Source of the DNA: Pseudanabaena sp. PCC 6802
Lineage (GTDB): Bacteria > Cyanobacteriota > Cyanobacteriia > Pseudanabaenales > Pseudanabaenaceae
Assembly: GCF_000332175.1 (NCBI RefSeq)
Contig: NZ_KB235914.1
Coordinates: forward strand, 2,910,868 to 2,974,867
Direction of reading: 5' to 3'
Length of the DNA: 64,000 nucleotides
Positions 19,449-28,692 of this stretch are shown here, piece after piece. The position numbers and the translations under genes were made by a program. Under the pieces are notes generated by a model. It saw nothing but the letters and a program-made list of their open reading frames with translations, made no database searches and was not told where the DNA came from. How positions within the stretch are numbered: position 1 is the first letter of the stretch; every line of letters starts with the position of its first letter.

Positions 19449-20234
19449 ATGCCGTCCACGCTAACAAATGTTGCGATCGAAAATGCACCAGACAATGCAA
19501 TTGGGTTTGATGTCAATCATCCGATCTCTAGTGCACAAGCTAAAGCAGCTTTCAAATCTGGTTTTTTGTTTTGTATACGATATGTACCAAGACTTGAACT
19601 TAACATTGAACCAGTTGGCGATCCCGATATTACATTTAATGAGGCAAACAGAATTTTGGATTCAGGCTTAGCACTCTTTCTCGTACAACACGTCAGTAAT
19701 CCTGGCTGGTCTGCAAATGGGATAAAAGGTGCACGTTTTGGCAAAAATGCTGCAATTTATGCCAATGAATGTGGTTTCCCGCGTGGGGTTAATATATTTC
19801 TAGATCTAGAGGAAGTGAGTTCAGCTTCATCACCTAGTCAGATTGAGGATTTCTGTAATGAATGGTTTGATGCACTCAGTATATCTGGATATGAGCCTGG
19901 AGTTTACGTAGGTTCCAAAAATGGTTTAAATGCCGCACAACTTTTCTCTGGCACTAAGTTTGCGCACTACTGGCATGCAGCATCACAGGCAGATCCCCCA
20001 ACACCCAGACCTACCGATCGGGGGTATCAAGTCTTTCAACCTCTGCATCTAACATCCACTCAGTTTGGCAAGCTTAATCATGTGTCTTTGATTGATAAAA
20101 TTGGTTTAGGGGGTACTCATCCAGCATTTGAGATAGATCTAAAAGTAGGATCTGAAGTCATTGAAGATGTTGATCTGGATTTTACTATCACAGACAAAAA
20201 AGGTGGGAATGTCAAGTGGATTAGAAGAGTGTAA
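19449..20234 (+). CDS. DUF1906 glycoside hydrolase-like protein
   Basis: 261 residues. The N-terminal 210 residues match the DUF1906 (Rv2525c-like, GH25-related TIM barrel) family: GFDVNHPISSAQAKAAFKSGFLFCIRYV, then VNIFLDLEEV with acidic residues at the expected barrel positions, and PGVYVGSKNGL. The family is linked to cell-wall glycan binding or cleavage. No Tat or Sec signal is seen here. AAGAGG lies upstream of the ATG. The C-terminal 40 residues are acidic with IEDVDLDFTI. It is one of three cell-wall-active genes in 3.4 kb. Confidence 0.8.
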   Translation: MPSTLTNVAIENAPDNAIGFDVNHPISSAQAKAAFKSGFLFCIRYVPRLELNIEPVGDPDITFNEANRILDSGLALFLVQHVSNPGWSANGIKGARFGKNAAIYANECGFPRGVNIFLDLEEVSSASSPSQIEDFCNEWFDALSISGYEPGVYVGSKNGLNAAQLFSGTKFAHYWHAASQADPPTPRPTDRGYQVFQPLHLTSTQFGKLNHVSLIDKIGLGGTHPAFEIDLKVGSEVIEDVDLDFTITDKKGGNVKWIRRV

Positions 20235-20383
20235 ACCATAGCGATTTTTAAATGACTACGGTACAGGTAAACCGCCTTAAAAGGGAGTTATACTCAAGGC
20301 ACTTACTCGCTCTGTAGCGAAAACTGTTATATCAAAAGTTTTTTCACGCCATGGAGATCTTCTATTGTATAGCAGGAGATATT

Positions 20384-21199
20384 ATGAGCCAACTTTCCCC
20401 AATCACATCCCGCGAATATAAGCTAATCCTGAATTCTTCTCGTTTCAAGCAACGCGAAGAAGGCTGCAACCAATTTTGGGACTTGGTTGAGTTTCTGATT
20501 AAATCAAATCAAGGGGATATAGATCCTGGAAAAAGTTCTGATGCCTGGATTACCGAAGAGCGAAAAACATGGTACCTTGATACACCCAGTCTCAGTCTCA
20601 GTAGTGAAGGGTTTTTCCTGAGAGTTAGAGAGGAAGAAGGGAAATATAAGATCGCGCTAAAATATCGTTCAGGCGATCGCTATTTATCGGCTGCTCAGGA
20701 TGTCTCTTCTACTTCTGTGAAAGACAAACCTAAATTTGAGGAAGACATTATTCCTCCTTTTAGTAGCAAATTTTCACGCTCCAACTCAGTTGAACTTCCT
20801 AGCCTACCAGAATTGAGCAAAATGTCCCACGTTGTAGATATTTTTCCAGGCTTAAGCAAATTTAAAGATTCGATTCCTGCATTGACACCCATTAAGCGAG
20901 TTAACGATTTTATGGCACATGAAATTTGCCTCAAAACACCCAAACGGATTAAGTTTGCTGGTATATCGCCCAAGGTCAAAGCTTGTTTTAGCTTCTGGTA
21001 TTTACTAGGTAATGCAGATGAGTATCCTCTAATTACCGAATTTTCTTTTGATTATGATGTACCCGAAGATAAACCAAGTGAATTCCCATCTATTGAAGTC
21101 ATACAGGGAGCCAATCGTTTCTTTAACAATCTGCAAAAAATTTCCGATTGGCTGACTTCTAGCAACTCAACTAAGACAGCTTTTGCTATTGGTCTTTGA
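20384..21199 (+). CDS. CYTH-like (triphosphate tunnel) domain protein
   Basis: About 271 residues from ATG 20384, which has GGAG five bases upstream; an in-frame ATG at 20351 lacks one. CYTH features are visible: REYKLIL at the start (the ExExK-like strand), TWYLDTPSLSLSSEGFFLRVREE, KIALKYRSGDRY, KFEEDI and the late EFSFDYD strand. The family hydrolyses or binds triphosphates and polyphosphate in a metal-dependent tunnel. The first motif is REYK rather than ExExK, so activity is uncertain. Its last 77 residues are duplicated at 25001-25234. Confidence 0.65.
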   Translation: MSQLSPITSREYKLILNSSRFKQREEGCNQFWDLVEFLIKSNQGDIDPGKSSDAWITEERKTWYLDTPSLSLSSEGFFLRVREEEGKYKIALKYRSGDRYLSAAQDVSSTSVKDKPKFEEDIIPPFSSKFSRSNSVELPSLPELSKMSHVVDIFPGLSKFKDSIPALTPIKRVNDFMAHEICLKTPKRIKFAGISPKVKACFSFWYLLGNADEYPLITEFSFDYDVPEDKPSEFPSIEVIQGANRFFNNLQKISDWLTSSNSTKTAFAIGL

Positions 21200-21298
21200 T
21201 CTGTGATGCCATCGCTTGCTTCCAGATTCATCATAGGGGCGATCGCCCCATCCAATATCACTGCATCACCATCGAATAATTCTGTTAAGGAGCGCCTT

Positions 21299-21544
21299 AT
21301 GACTAACAGTGCTATAGAGCGATCGCTTTTAGAAAGTCTTCATGCCTACGTGAGACATTTTGAGATACCTAATTCTCGTGACGACCTCCTCGCGATCGCC
21401 AGTTCGATTTTAACATTTCAGCAAAAACAAGGAAGCATAGCGATCGATCCCAATCGAGCTGAAGATTTGATTCAGCAAGTAGTCAATCAGTTTAGCGCCA
21501 CAAGCGTTTCAACTTTACTTGTGGTTCAGCTACAGAAACACTAG
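21299..21544 (+). CDS. Small helical protein, possibly frameshifted
   Basis: 81 residues from ATG 21299, with TAAGGAG six bases upstream. Helical, no recognised family. Near the 3' end the frame runs into VQLQKH and a stop at 21542-21544, while another frame stays open from about 21520 to 21609 with helix-like content (ATETLAQQASQWRKSLENLV) and ends three bases before the next gene. A single frameshift around 21510-21530 would give a 102-residue protein. It lies between the CYTH gene and the KAP NTPase gene. Confidence 0.55.
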   Translation: MTNSAIERSLLESLHAYVRHFEIPNSRDDLLAIASSILTFQQKQGSIAIDPNRAEDLIQQVVNQFSATSVSTLLVVQLQKH

Positions 21545-21612
21545 CTCAGCAGGCAAGCCAATGGAGAAAGTCATTAGAAAATTTAGTACAGCTACAGTTT
21601 GAGGAATAGTCC

Positions 21613-24600
21613 ATGGAAGAAGTTCTAACCGAAAAATCAGTCATCAAGGAACTGCAAGAAGGACTGTTAACGCTTGGATACGATCCTGGTGTAATAGATG
21701 GTATTTTGGGAGCACGAACAAGGAATGCACTTATAGAATTACAAAAAGCTAGTGGAGTCCAGGTTGATGAGAGTTCTAACGATTTGGCTAGGCCAGAGAT
21801 TCGTGAACTACAACGGCAGCTACGTAAGCTTGGATACGATCCTGTTTATATTGATGGTATTTTTGGACCAAAAACAAGAGAAGCACTAATAAAATTCCAA
21901 GAAGCAGTTGGCATTGAGGCAAAAGGTATTTTGGATGCTAATACACTTGCCAATCTTCAAGAAGAACTGTCGAATTCCTCTGACAGCAGAACGCGTCTAA
22001 AGAAACAAGGCAGTACTCAAATCTATACACTACAAACAGACAAACCTTGGGAGCTACGCTTCGATGCTTTAGTCATTCCGGTTGGCAATTCCGGAGGTTT
22101 GGGGAGCTTCGGTCAAAGTATGTCGAAAGCTATAAATGGTTCATACTTGGCAGGAATTATAGAGGAAGAGATTAAGAAACAGAGCCAAACTCATATTGAG
22201 CCAAGCAAACCAATTCTTGTGCAAATACCTGCAAGCCTCAATTCTCAGTTATCGAAACTCCAAAGTTTTGAGACTACTGCAAGATCCCTAATTTGTGCAA
22301 CAGTTGAAGAGAAAGGCCGCAAACAGCATGTCAGTGTTGCTAATGCTGCCAAAGCAGTTGCTGCAACTATAAGTCTAGCAGCAGATCGAGGTATATCCCG
22401 TTTGGTAATTCCTCTTTTAGGGACTGGTGTCAATCAACTCAATAAGGACAAAGTTGCTGAGGAAACGCTGGATACAATCATTCGAGAACTTGACGCGAAT
22501 TCCTCTAAAACGGGGGGGATTAAGGAAATCACAATTGTAGACAGAGAGAATATAATTGAGACTCTTAGGGTTGCTGCAAATCGATTTCGTCAAGAATATT
22601 TAGGTCAAAGTCCTAACAACGATCTGCCAGAGGGTGAAGATCTTCTCCAAATAAAAAATGAGGTTTATGCCTTAGCTGAGGTCCTGCTAATGCGTACTTT
22701 AGAACCACCCTTGGCAGTTGGAATTTTAGGCAGTTGGGGCAGTGGTAAGTCCTATATCATGCATCTCATGCGACAAAAAATGACCCAAATTCGTAGCAAT
22801 AGTATTACCACTAAAGAGGCATGGGGAGAATCAGATTGCGAAGATCGATACTCATCTCAAAAGCAAACCTCACCGTATGTTGGACACGTCTACCAAATCA
22901 CATTTGATGCGTGGACTTATGCTCGGTCAAACCTATGGGCAAGCTTAATGGAAACAATTTTCTTTGAGCTAAATCGTCAACTAACTCTGGAAAAGCAATT
23001 AGGTGCAGTAGGAATCGATCCTCTTAGAGGTGGTGAAATTTGGAAAGTACTTAGTGATGGATTAACTGATGAAGAACGGCAGACATTAATTAAAAACGTG
23101 CTAGAATCAGAAAAACTTCAAGAATGGGAAAAGATTGCTTCTGACCGTAGCTTGAGCGATCAGCTTTGGACAACTCTTGAAGAAACGAGAAAAAGGGAGA
23201 ACGAGACCCTAAAAGAAAAAGAAGAGGCTTTAAAGAGGGAACAAGAGAAGCTAATAAAGAGGCAAAATAGTTTGGAAATAGAAATTGCTTTTCAGGTTCA
23301 ATCCGACCCAGTAGTCAGTATCCTGGAATCTAATTTGAAGATGTTGATGGGAGAAAGTTTTAATCAGTTTCAGGACGAAATTAAGAGATTGACAGGAGGT
23401 GAAATTAATCACGAGGATTTATTGTGGGCAAAATCAAAAATTACAACGCTTACACTATCTAAAATACTAACCCCAGGTAGTCTTTGGAAATGGGCAAATC
23501 TAAATTGGAAGGGGCTTTTTCTTTTTACAGTGTTTGTTCTGCTATCAATAAGTTTCCCTTTGTTGTTGGGAGTACAGAATAATATAATTTCAAGTTTGCT
23601 AACTGCTATGCCAGCTCTGCTACCTGCAACAGCGATTGCAAAAAATTTATTAAACACCTGGCATAAGTGGCATGAATCGATAGAAAAATATCTGGATGAT
23701 TATGAAAATCAAGTTCTTGAAGCTAGAGAAAAGCGAATTAGGGAAGATCCAGATCTCAAGCTGATTGAGGGCAAAATCAAACAATTGGAGACGCAAGTTG
23801 AAGAGCAACGACAGAGAGTCATTACTGCTAATAGAGGTTCGCTAGCAGATTTTGTTAACACTAAGGTTGAGTCAGGTCTTTATGGTAAGAAATTGGGCTT
23901 AATGCAGCAAGTGAAAAGCGATCTAGCTAGCCTGGCAGAGCAACTAACTCTCCCAAATAAAGATCGCGTGCCTGCGGCAAGGTTTAATCAAAAAACTGAA
24001 TTCTTGAGCAAACTCTTTCCGCGAGGGCCAGCAAGGGTTGTACTTTACATTGATGATTTAGATCGCTGCCCACCTCAACGAGTTGTAGAGGTATTAGAGG
24101 CAATTCAATTACTGGTAAAGCTCCCTTTATTTGTAGTCGTTCTTGCTATTGATGAGCGCTATATTGCTAGAGCTTTGGAAAAGGTTTATCAGGGTGTTTT
24201 ATCTCGCAAAGGCAATCCCTCAGGTATTGACTATATTGAGAAAATTATCCAAATCCCCTATCGAGTAAGACCAGTCATGCGTAACGTATTGCAAGGGTAT
24301 CTTAAATTCTTAATGCAAATAAGCGAAGACGCATCCCATGATAGTAACGATATTTTTAAAGAGGATAAAGATCCTTCCGACCATAAAACTACTGCGGAGG
24401 TAACCGATCCGAGACTCCCTAGTTTACCTGTTCTACCTCCAGATGATATTAAGCCGCTACCACGAAAAGTTCTTGAATTCACTAAGGAAGAATTTGATAC
24501 TGTAAAGCAATGCTGCCAGCAAGTTGAGCTTTCTCCAAGAACTATCAAACGGTTGATCAATGTATATAAACTTTTTAAAATAATTTTGTTTCGATCGAGC

Positions 24601-24969
24601 CAACTTCAGAGTTTGCAAGAAGATAAGGATGCTAGGACAGTAATTGTTTCTTTCTTGGTTTTATCAGGTCGATATCCAAGCTTGATGAGGGGTATATTTG
24701 ATAATTTAGAGTTAGCCTTAGAGGAGGATCAATCACAAAACAAAGCGCTCATTGAATACTTCCCAGAAGAACGCGGGTTCAATGGTGATACTTATCTGTC
24801 GCGGGAGTGGAGAAGGCTGCGCCATGATGCAAAAATAATGGGATTTGGAGAGCTAAGATTCCAGAAACTTAATGTAGAAATCTTCAATTTAGTGAGATCT
24901 TTTTGTTTTATCGGTGATATTGGCTACGACCCAGATGACTTCGCTCAAAATAAGATACCAAACCATTAG
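21613..24969 (+). CDS. Peptidoglycan-binding / macro-like / KAP P-loop NTPase fusion
   Basis: 1118 residues, GAGGAAT upstream of ATG. Two PG_binding_1 repeats occupy residues about 8-50 and 62-120 (LQEGLLTLGYDPGVIDGILG; LRKLGYDPVYIDGIFG). Residues about 145-330 look like a macro-type domain: FDALVIPVGNSGG, and LVIPLLGTGVNQLNKDKVAE. From about 345 follows a KAP NTPase: Walker A GSWGSGKS (373-380), the KAP signature YQITFDAWTYARSNLWASLM, a charged coiled coil (about 524-565), two hydrophobic segments (about 625-680) and Walker B VVLYIDDLDRC (about 805). KAP proteins are membrane-anchored ATPases of mostly unknown job, some involved in phage exclusion. The order of domains is unusual; the peptidoglycan-binding repeats would sit on the same side as the ATPase unless topology is odd. 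Confidence 0.8.
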   Translation: MEEVLTEKSVIKELQEGLLTLGYDPGVIDGILGARTRNALIELQKASGVQVDESSNDLARPEIRELQRQLRKLGYDPVYIDGIFGPKTREALIKFQEAVGIEAKGILDANTLANLQEELSNSSDSRTRLKKQGSTQIYTLQTDKPWELRFDALVIPVGNSGGLGSFGQSMSKAINGSYLAGIIEEEIKKQSQTHIEPSKPILVQIPASLNSQLSKLQSFETTARSLICATVEEKGRKQHVSVANAAKAVAATISLAADRGISRLVIPLLGTGVNQLNKDKVAEETLDTIIRELDANSSKTGGIKEITIVDRENIIETLRVAANRFRQEYLGQSPNNDLPEGEDLLQIKNEVYALAEVLLMRTLEPPLAVGILGSWGSGKSYIMHLMRQKMTQIRSNSITTKEAWGESDCEDRYSSQKQTSPYVGHVYQITFDAWTYARSNLWASLMETIFFELNRQLTLEKQLGAVGIDPLRGGEIWKVLSDGLTDEERQTLIKNVLESEKLQEWEKIASDRSLSDQLWTTLEETRKRENETLKEKEEALKREQEKLIKRQNSLEIEIAFQVQSDPVVSILESNLKMLMGESFNQFQDEIKRLTGGEINHEDLLWAKSKITTLTLSKILTPGSLWKWANLNWKGLFLFTVFVLLSISFPLLLGVQNNIISSLLTAMPALLPATAIAKNLLNTWHKWHESIEKYLDDYENQVLEAREKRIREDPDLKLIEGKIKQLETQVEEQRQRVITANRGSLADFVNTKVESGLYGKKLGLMQQVKSDLASLAEQLTLPNKDRVPAARFNQKTEFLSKLFPRGPARVVLYIDDLDRCPPQRVVEVLEAIQLLVKLPLFVVVLAIDERYIARALEKVYQGVLSRKGNPSGIDYIEKIIQIPYRVRPVMRNVLQGYLKFLMQISEDASHDSNDIFKEDKDPSDHKTTAEVTDPRLPSLPVLPPDDIKPLPRKVLEFTKEEFDTVKQCCQQVELSPRTIKRLINVYKLFKIILFRSSQLQSLQEDKDARTVIVSFLVLSGRYPSLMRGIFDNLELALEEDQSQNKALIEYFPEERGFNGDTYLSREWRRLRHDAKIMGFGELRFQKLNVEIFNLVRSFCFIGDIGYDPDDFAQNKIPNH

Positions 24970-25000
24970 CCTTCATACTACTTTTGAAGTGGAGCAGCGA

Positions 25001-25234
25001 TCGCCTGAAGTTAAAGCATGTTTCAGCTTCTGGTATCTACTTGGCAAGGATGACGAATACCCTTTAATTAGTGAGTTTTCATTTGACTATGACTTACCTG
25101 AAAATAAGCCAGAAGACTTCCCATCTCCTGAAGCCATACAGGGAGCGAATCTGTTCTTTAACAATCTCCAAAAGTATGCAGATTGGCTGAGTTCCAGCAA
25201 TTCAACCAGAACTGCCTTTGCCACAGGTCTTTGA
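25001..25234 (+). pseudogene. Remnant of a second CYTH-like gene (C-terminal 77 residues)
   Basis: The frame from 25001 encodes a sequence identical at about 61 of 77 positions to the end of the CYTH protein at 20384 (CFSFWYLLG, FSFDYD, IQGAN, FFNNLQK, DWL, SSNST shared). The similarity starts abruptly and has no upstream CYTH sequence or ribosome-binding site. An ORF open from 24914 overlaps the KAP gene and its first 29 residues are unrelated. Divergence of about 20 percent means the duplication is old, or the two copies arrived as separate paralogues and one lost its 5' part. Confidence 0.8.
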
Positions 25235-25285
25235 TCTCTTTTTACACAAGTTCCAATCGTTTTTTACTCATAAGGTTTCAAACTC

Positions 25286-26197
25286 ATGCTTCTTAACGGT
25301 TCGCACATAGCAAAATCATTCCCAAAATCTCCTAAAATTCACCACAGCGATCGAAAGATAGGGTTTATTGTTCTTACATCTGTCCTATTGTCAATCGGTG
25401 GGTGCGGTATTCAAGATATCATTGCCGTTCAAAACTTTGCTGCGATATCTGCAAAATCGACCGAGAAATTCCCTATCCTGGCTTCTGATTTTTACAAATC
25501 TTGTCTTAGAGCTGCAATACTAGACTCTGAAACAATACCAACTAGAAAAGAGCGTGAAGAAAGATGCGCTAAATTCAAGCAACTAGAACCTGGCTTAATT
25601 GCAACTCACCGGGTTGTAGAAGCATACATGCTAGCTTTAGGAACTTTAGCTTCCGATAAAACCATTGACTTTGCTTCAGAGTTTGCGAATCTGGGGACGC
25701 AGGTTAAAACTCTAAACGTATTAAAACCTGCCCAAACGGATGCTATTACAGGAATTTTGAACTTTTTGGCAAGTGCAGCAACCGATGGTTACCGTCGTGA
25801 AAAGCTCAAGGATGCTATTCAAATTAGCAATACCAATCTGCAAATCACTCTTGAGGCACTTAAATCTATAATTGGCGAAGACTACAAGCGGCTAATTAAG
25901 ATAGAGAGCGACACAATTGATGACTACTACAAGCAAAAAATACTTGAACTTAAGGACAAAGATCCAGTTGCAGCCCTAGCTTTAAGAAATCAGTGGAAAG
26001 AGCAGAGCGAAATAATTGATAAAAAATTGAGTGCCGCCGATGACTATGTTGAAATCTTGAACGAGATTGGTAAGGCTCACCAACAGCTATATGACAACCG
26101 CAATACTCTAGACTCAGAAAAGATGATTCAAACTATGGTGGGGTATTCCCGCAGACTTCAACCCTTAATTGAAGATTTTGTCAAAGCTTTCTCGTAA
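25286..26197 (+). CDS. Predicted lipoprotein, helical
   Basis: 303 residues. A basic N-terminal extension (about 24 residues) precedes a hydrophobic signal segment FIVLTSVLLSIGGC with lipobox SIGGC (Cys40). The mature part is nearly all helix: VVEAYMLALGTLASDK, ITGILNFLASAATDGY, then long charged helices with heptad spacing (about 190-290). No enzyme motif. Probably anchored to the plasma or outer membrane. The gene after it starts 19 bases later. Function unknown. Confidence 0.7.
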   Translation: MLLNGSHIAKSFPKSPKIHHSDRKIGFIVLTSVLLSIGGCGIQDIIAVQNFAAISAKSTEKFPILASDFYKSCLRAAILDSETIPTRKEREERCAKFKQLEPGLIATHRVVEAYMLALGTLASDKTIDFASEFANLGTQVKTLNVLKPAQTDAITGILNFLASAATDGYRREKLKDAIQISNTNLQITLEALKSIIGEDYKRLIKIESDTIDDYYKQKILELKDKDPVAALALRNQWKEQSEIIDKKLSAADDYVEILNEIGKAHQQLYDNRNTLDSEKMIQTMVGYSRRLQPLIEDFVKAFS

Positions 26198-26215
26198 TAA
26201 ATTCAGAATAAACCT

Positions 26216-26608
26216 ATGAGCAATACAATAACGCTTGAACAAGCTCGCGAATGCGCAGATCAGCTTGTGGAAATTGCCGAGCAATTGTCAGATTTTAGAT
26301 TCAAGAATTTTGATACTCTCACTGATGCCCAGCGCAATGAGATCCGTTTGAAAGTATCTTCTCTCAGGCGAATGGCAAGTGACATGACCGCCCTCATCGT
26401 GGGACAAACGCTACAGAATCTAACCGAAACTCTCAAGAAAATAACCGAAGCCACAAATGAGGCTGAAAAAGCCATTGAAAGAATAAATGAGGTAAAGAAG
26501 GCAATAAATATTGCAGCGTCAGCGATTAAACTCGCCGCCGCAATCATTACACTAAACCCAGCCGCTATTCTTGCAGCAGCTGGCGAGGTGATTTCTGTCA
26601 GCAAATAA
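26216..26608 (+). CDS. Small coiled-coil protein with hydrophobic C-terminal helix
   Basis: 130 residues. Residues 1-60 form two amphipathic helices, about 62-98 a coiled coil (LTETLKKITEATNEAEKAIE), and about 100-125 an apolar Ala/Ile-rich segment (AASAIKLAAAIITLNPAAIL) that could insert in a membrane. Not recognised. Close spacing to the helical lipoprotein upstream suggests the two act together. Confidence 0.65.
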   Translation: MSNTITLEQARECADQLVEIAEQLSDFRFKNFDTLTDAQRNEIRLKVSSLRRMASDMTALIVGQTLQNLTETLKKITEATNEAEKAIERINEVKKAINIAASAIKLAAAIITLNPAAILAAAGEVISVSK

Positions 26609-26696
26609 TATTCCTGCAGTTGCTTTCTGCTTGGATTGAGTGGTAATTGTCTTTATTTTGCAACTAGATTTTTATACTATTTAGGAGTCGAATTCC

Positions 26697-26804
26697 ATGT
26701 CACGAAAACTTGCGATCGCTATCAGTGGTGCTGTTTCTTTAGGAAGCTACGAAGCAGGAGTAATGTATGAGGTATTAGAGGCAATCGACATGATGAAACC
26801 TTAG
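26697..26804 (+). pseudogene. Patatin-like phospholipase, N-terminal remnant
   Basis: 35 codons from ATG 26697, with an intact AGGAG 10 bases upstream, read MSRKLAIAISGAVSLGSYEA then GVMYEVLEAI before a TAG. This is the oxyanion-hole strand and first helix of bacterial patatin-like phospholipases (usually GGGxxxGxYxxGVL). The catalytic GxSxG and Asp regions are absent from the following 75 bases, so most of the gene has been deleted. Translation signals are intact, so a short peptide could still be made. Confidence 0.75.
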
Positions 26805-26879
26805 CTTATGAGAGAGGCTTTTAAACTCCCAACAATTTCTACTTTTGGAAAGATCTTTTACCATTGAAAGGGGATTACA

Positions 26880-27839
26880 ATGACTACAGACTATATTATA
26901 TTTATTCACGGTGTTAATGTTCGCGACCGAAGGGCTTATGAGATTCAAGCCGATAGAATGTTTCAGAACATTAAAGCCGCAGTTAACAATCCATCGCGAA
27001 CCTTAAAGCCCGTTATTTTATTCTGGGGAGATATTGCAGCAGATTCAGTTATCACCCTACATGATGGATTAGAGTCATCTTCCAAATGGAAAGAATTTTG
27101 GTTTAAAGACCTACGAAATGAACAAGTTTTACCATTTGTGGGTGATGCAGCAATGTACCTCAGCCGATTTGTCAGTTCAAAAATTGTCCAGCAAATTACC
27201 ACTCAAGCCCTCGATCAAATTGGACTATCGGTCGAAGAACTCAAAAATCCACCTAAAGAAGATCGACTTCATCTTGTTACCCATAGTTGGGGCACCGTCA
27301 TTTTCTTTGATATCTTATTTGCTTCTCGTTGGGAAGATCCAGAACCCTTGGTTTCGAAAGATACTCGCAATCAGATTGAGCATATACGCCGTGGATTCTT
27401 TGGCATCGGTGGCAGTGAAGAAGAAAAGGGGTATGGTATTCCCTTGGCAAGCATTCATACAATGGGTTCTCCTATTGCCCTATTCAATTTAGTTAATATT
27501 CAAGGTGCTCGTTCCTTTAACTTCACTCCAAAACTTAAAGAGCTTTTAGCAGCCCTTAAGGATCGGCTGGGGAAACCTCTACTTTGGAAAAACTACGCTC
27601 ATCCTGGTGACCCCATCGCTTATCCTTTAGAAGGATTGATTCCACTCTTCTTTGCTAAAACTCAAGATCTAGTTCAAGTTGAAGATGTCATGAGTCCAAC
27701 CAGTTGGATTGGGCAGGCATTTGGACAGTCCATCCTCTCGATCGTTAATGGTGGCACAGCCCACGGAAGCTATTGGACTGAGCGTAAAGTTGCTCAAATG
27801 ATTGGCAACGTCATTAGATCGACTCAAAATCAACCATAA
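26880..27839 (+). CDS. Alpha/beta hydrolase-like serine esterase/lipase
   Basis: 319 residues, AAAGGGG upstream of ATG. IIFIHGVNV gives the oxyanion strand. Nucleophile elbow HLVTHSWGTV with S136, in the form HSWGT instead of GxSxG, as in several bacterial lipases. Candidate acid and base are D244 in HPGDPIAY and H295 in GGTAHGSYW, the latter in the expected last helix-turn. No signal peptide, so it acts inside the cell or needs another exit route. Follows the patatin remnant, so the locus once carried two different lipid-active enzymes. Confidence 0.75.
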   Translation: MTTDYIIFIHGVNVRDRRAYEIQADRMFQNIKAAVNNPSRTLKPVILFWGDIAADSVITLHDGLESSSKWKEFWFKDLRNEQVLPFVGDAAMYLSRFVSSKIVQQITTQALDQIGLSVEELKNPPKEDRLHLVTHSWGTVIFFDILFASRWEDPEPLVSKDTRNQIEHIRRGFFGIGGSEEEKGYGIPLASIHTMGSPIALFNLVNIQGARSFNFTPKLKELLAALKDRLGKPLLWKNYAHPGDPIAYPLEGLIPLFFAKTQDLVQVEDVMSPTSWIGQAFGQSILSIVNGGTAHGSYWTERKVAQMIGNVIRSTQNQP

Positions 27840-27912
27840 AGACTGTAGCTCAATCTCAATCTCGGTTATCCAAGCCAATTTTTCTTTCAAAAAGCGTGCC
27901 ATTAAGAAACTG

Positions 27913-28668
27913 ATGCTTAAAATTACTGTTGGAGATCTCGATATCAACTACCAAATCCAGGGTAAAGGTCCACCGTTACTTATGATTATTGGGCTAAGTT
28001 TCAGTCTGCTCGACTGGGGCAAAAAACTCCCCGATCGCCTTGCTCAAAACTATCAACTGATCCTCTTCGATAACCGCGATGCAGGACAAACCAGTCAGTC
28101 TACACGCCCATATAGCATTACCGACATGGCAGATGATGCCGCAGGTTTGTTAGATGCTTTGAAAATTCCTAAGGCACATGTGTTTGGAGTCAGTATGGGT
28201 GGCGCGATCGCCCAGCAATTTGCCCTAAAATACCCTGACAAGCTAGATAAGCTCATCCTGGGCTGTACGATGGCAGGTGGCTCCTGTAGCCAATATGGGG
28301 ATATCAGTGGAGTTATGGATGGGAACCTTTTAGAATTACTTTTCACACCAGAATTTATTAAGAGCGATCGCGCCGCACTTGAAGTCTTTCTCAAAGAAAC
28401 AGCCCCATTTCATAGCAAGGGCGAAGCCTTACAACGGCAACTCCAAGCCTTTGCAACCCACAACACCTGTGATACCTTGCCCAACATTAAAGCCACTACA
28501 CTTGTTCTTACAGGCGATCGGGATATAGTCATCCCTCCCACAAATAGCAATGTACTGGCTGCCAAAATTCCAAAAGCTAAATTGGAAGTCATTGCAGATG
28601 CCGCACATGGATTTTCCTATAGCCATGCAGATACAACGGCTAAACTAATTCTCGATTTTTTACAGTAA
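27913..28668 (+). CDS. Alpha/beta hydrolase
   Basis: 251 residues from ATG 27913; a longer frame from 27802 would overlap the previous gene. Classical fold: LLMIIGLSFSLLDW, DNRDAGQTS, nucleophile elbow GVSMGG (S94), acid in LTGDRDIVIP (D202 or D204) and H232 in ADAAHGFSY. The family includes esterases, haloperoxidase-like and C-C hydrolases; the substrate is unknown. It is followed 25 bases later by an NTF2-like protein. Confidence 0.88.
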   Translation: MLKITVGDLDINYQIQGKGPPLLMIIGLSFSLLDWGKKLPDRLAQNYQLILFDNRDAGQTSQSTRPYSITDMADDAAGLLDALKIPKAHVFGVSMGGAIAQQFALKYPDKLDKLILGCTMAGGSCSQYGDISGVMDGNLLELLFTPEFIKSDRAALEVFLKETAPFHSKGEALQRQLQAFATHNTCDTLPNIKATTLVLTGDRDIVIPPTNSNVLAAKIPKAKLEVIADAAHGFSYSHADTTAKLILDFLQ

Positions 28669-28692
28669 CCACCCAACATGGAGAAAGCGATT

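Noticed and set aside
20233-20340. Another miniature element (TAGCGATTTTTAAATGA ... GCGAAAACTGTTATATC)
   Set aside because: Ends match each other poorly and no second copy was found here; not listed as a feature.
24914-25234. ORF of 106 codons as an intact gene
   Set aside because: Its start overlaps the KAP gene and only the part from 25001 resembles anything; treated as a CYTH remnant.
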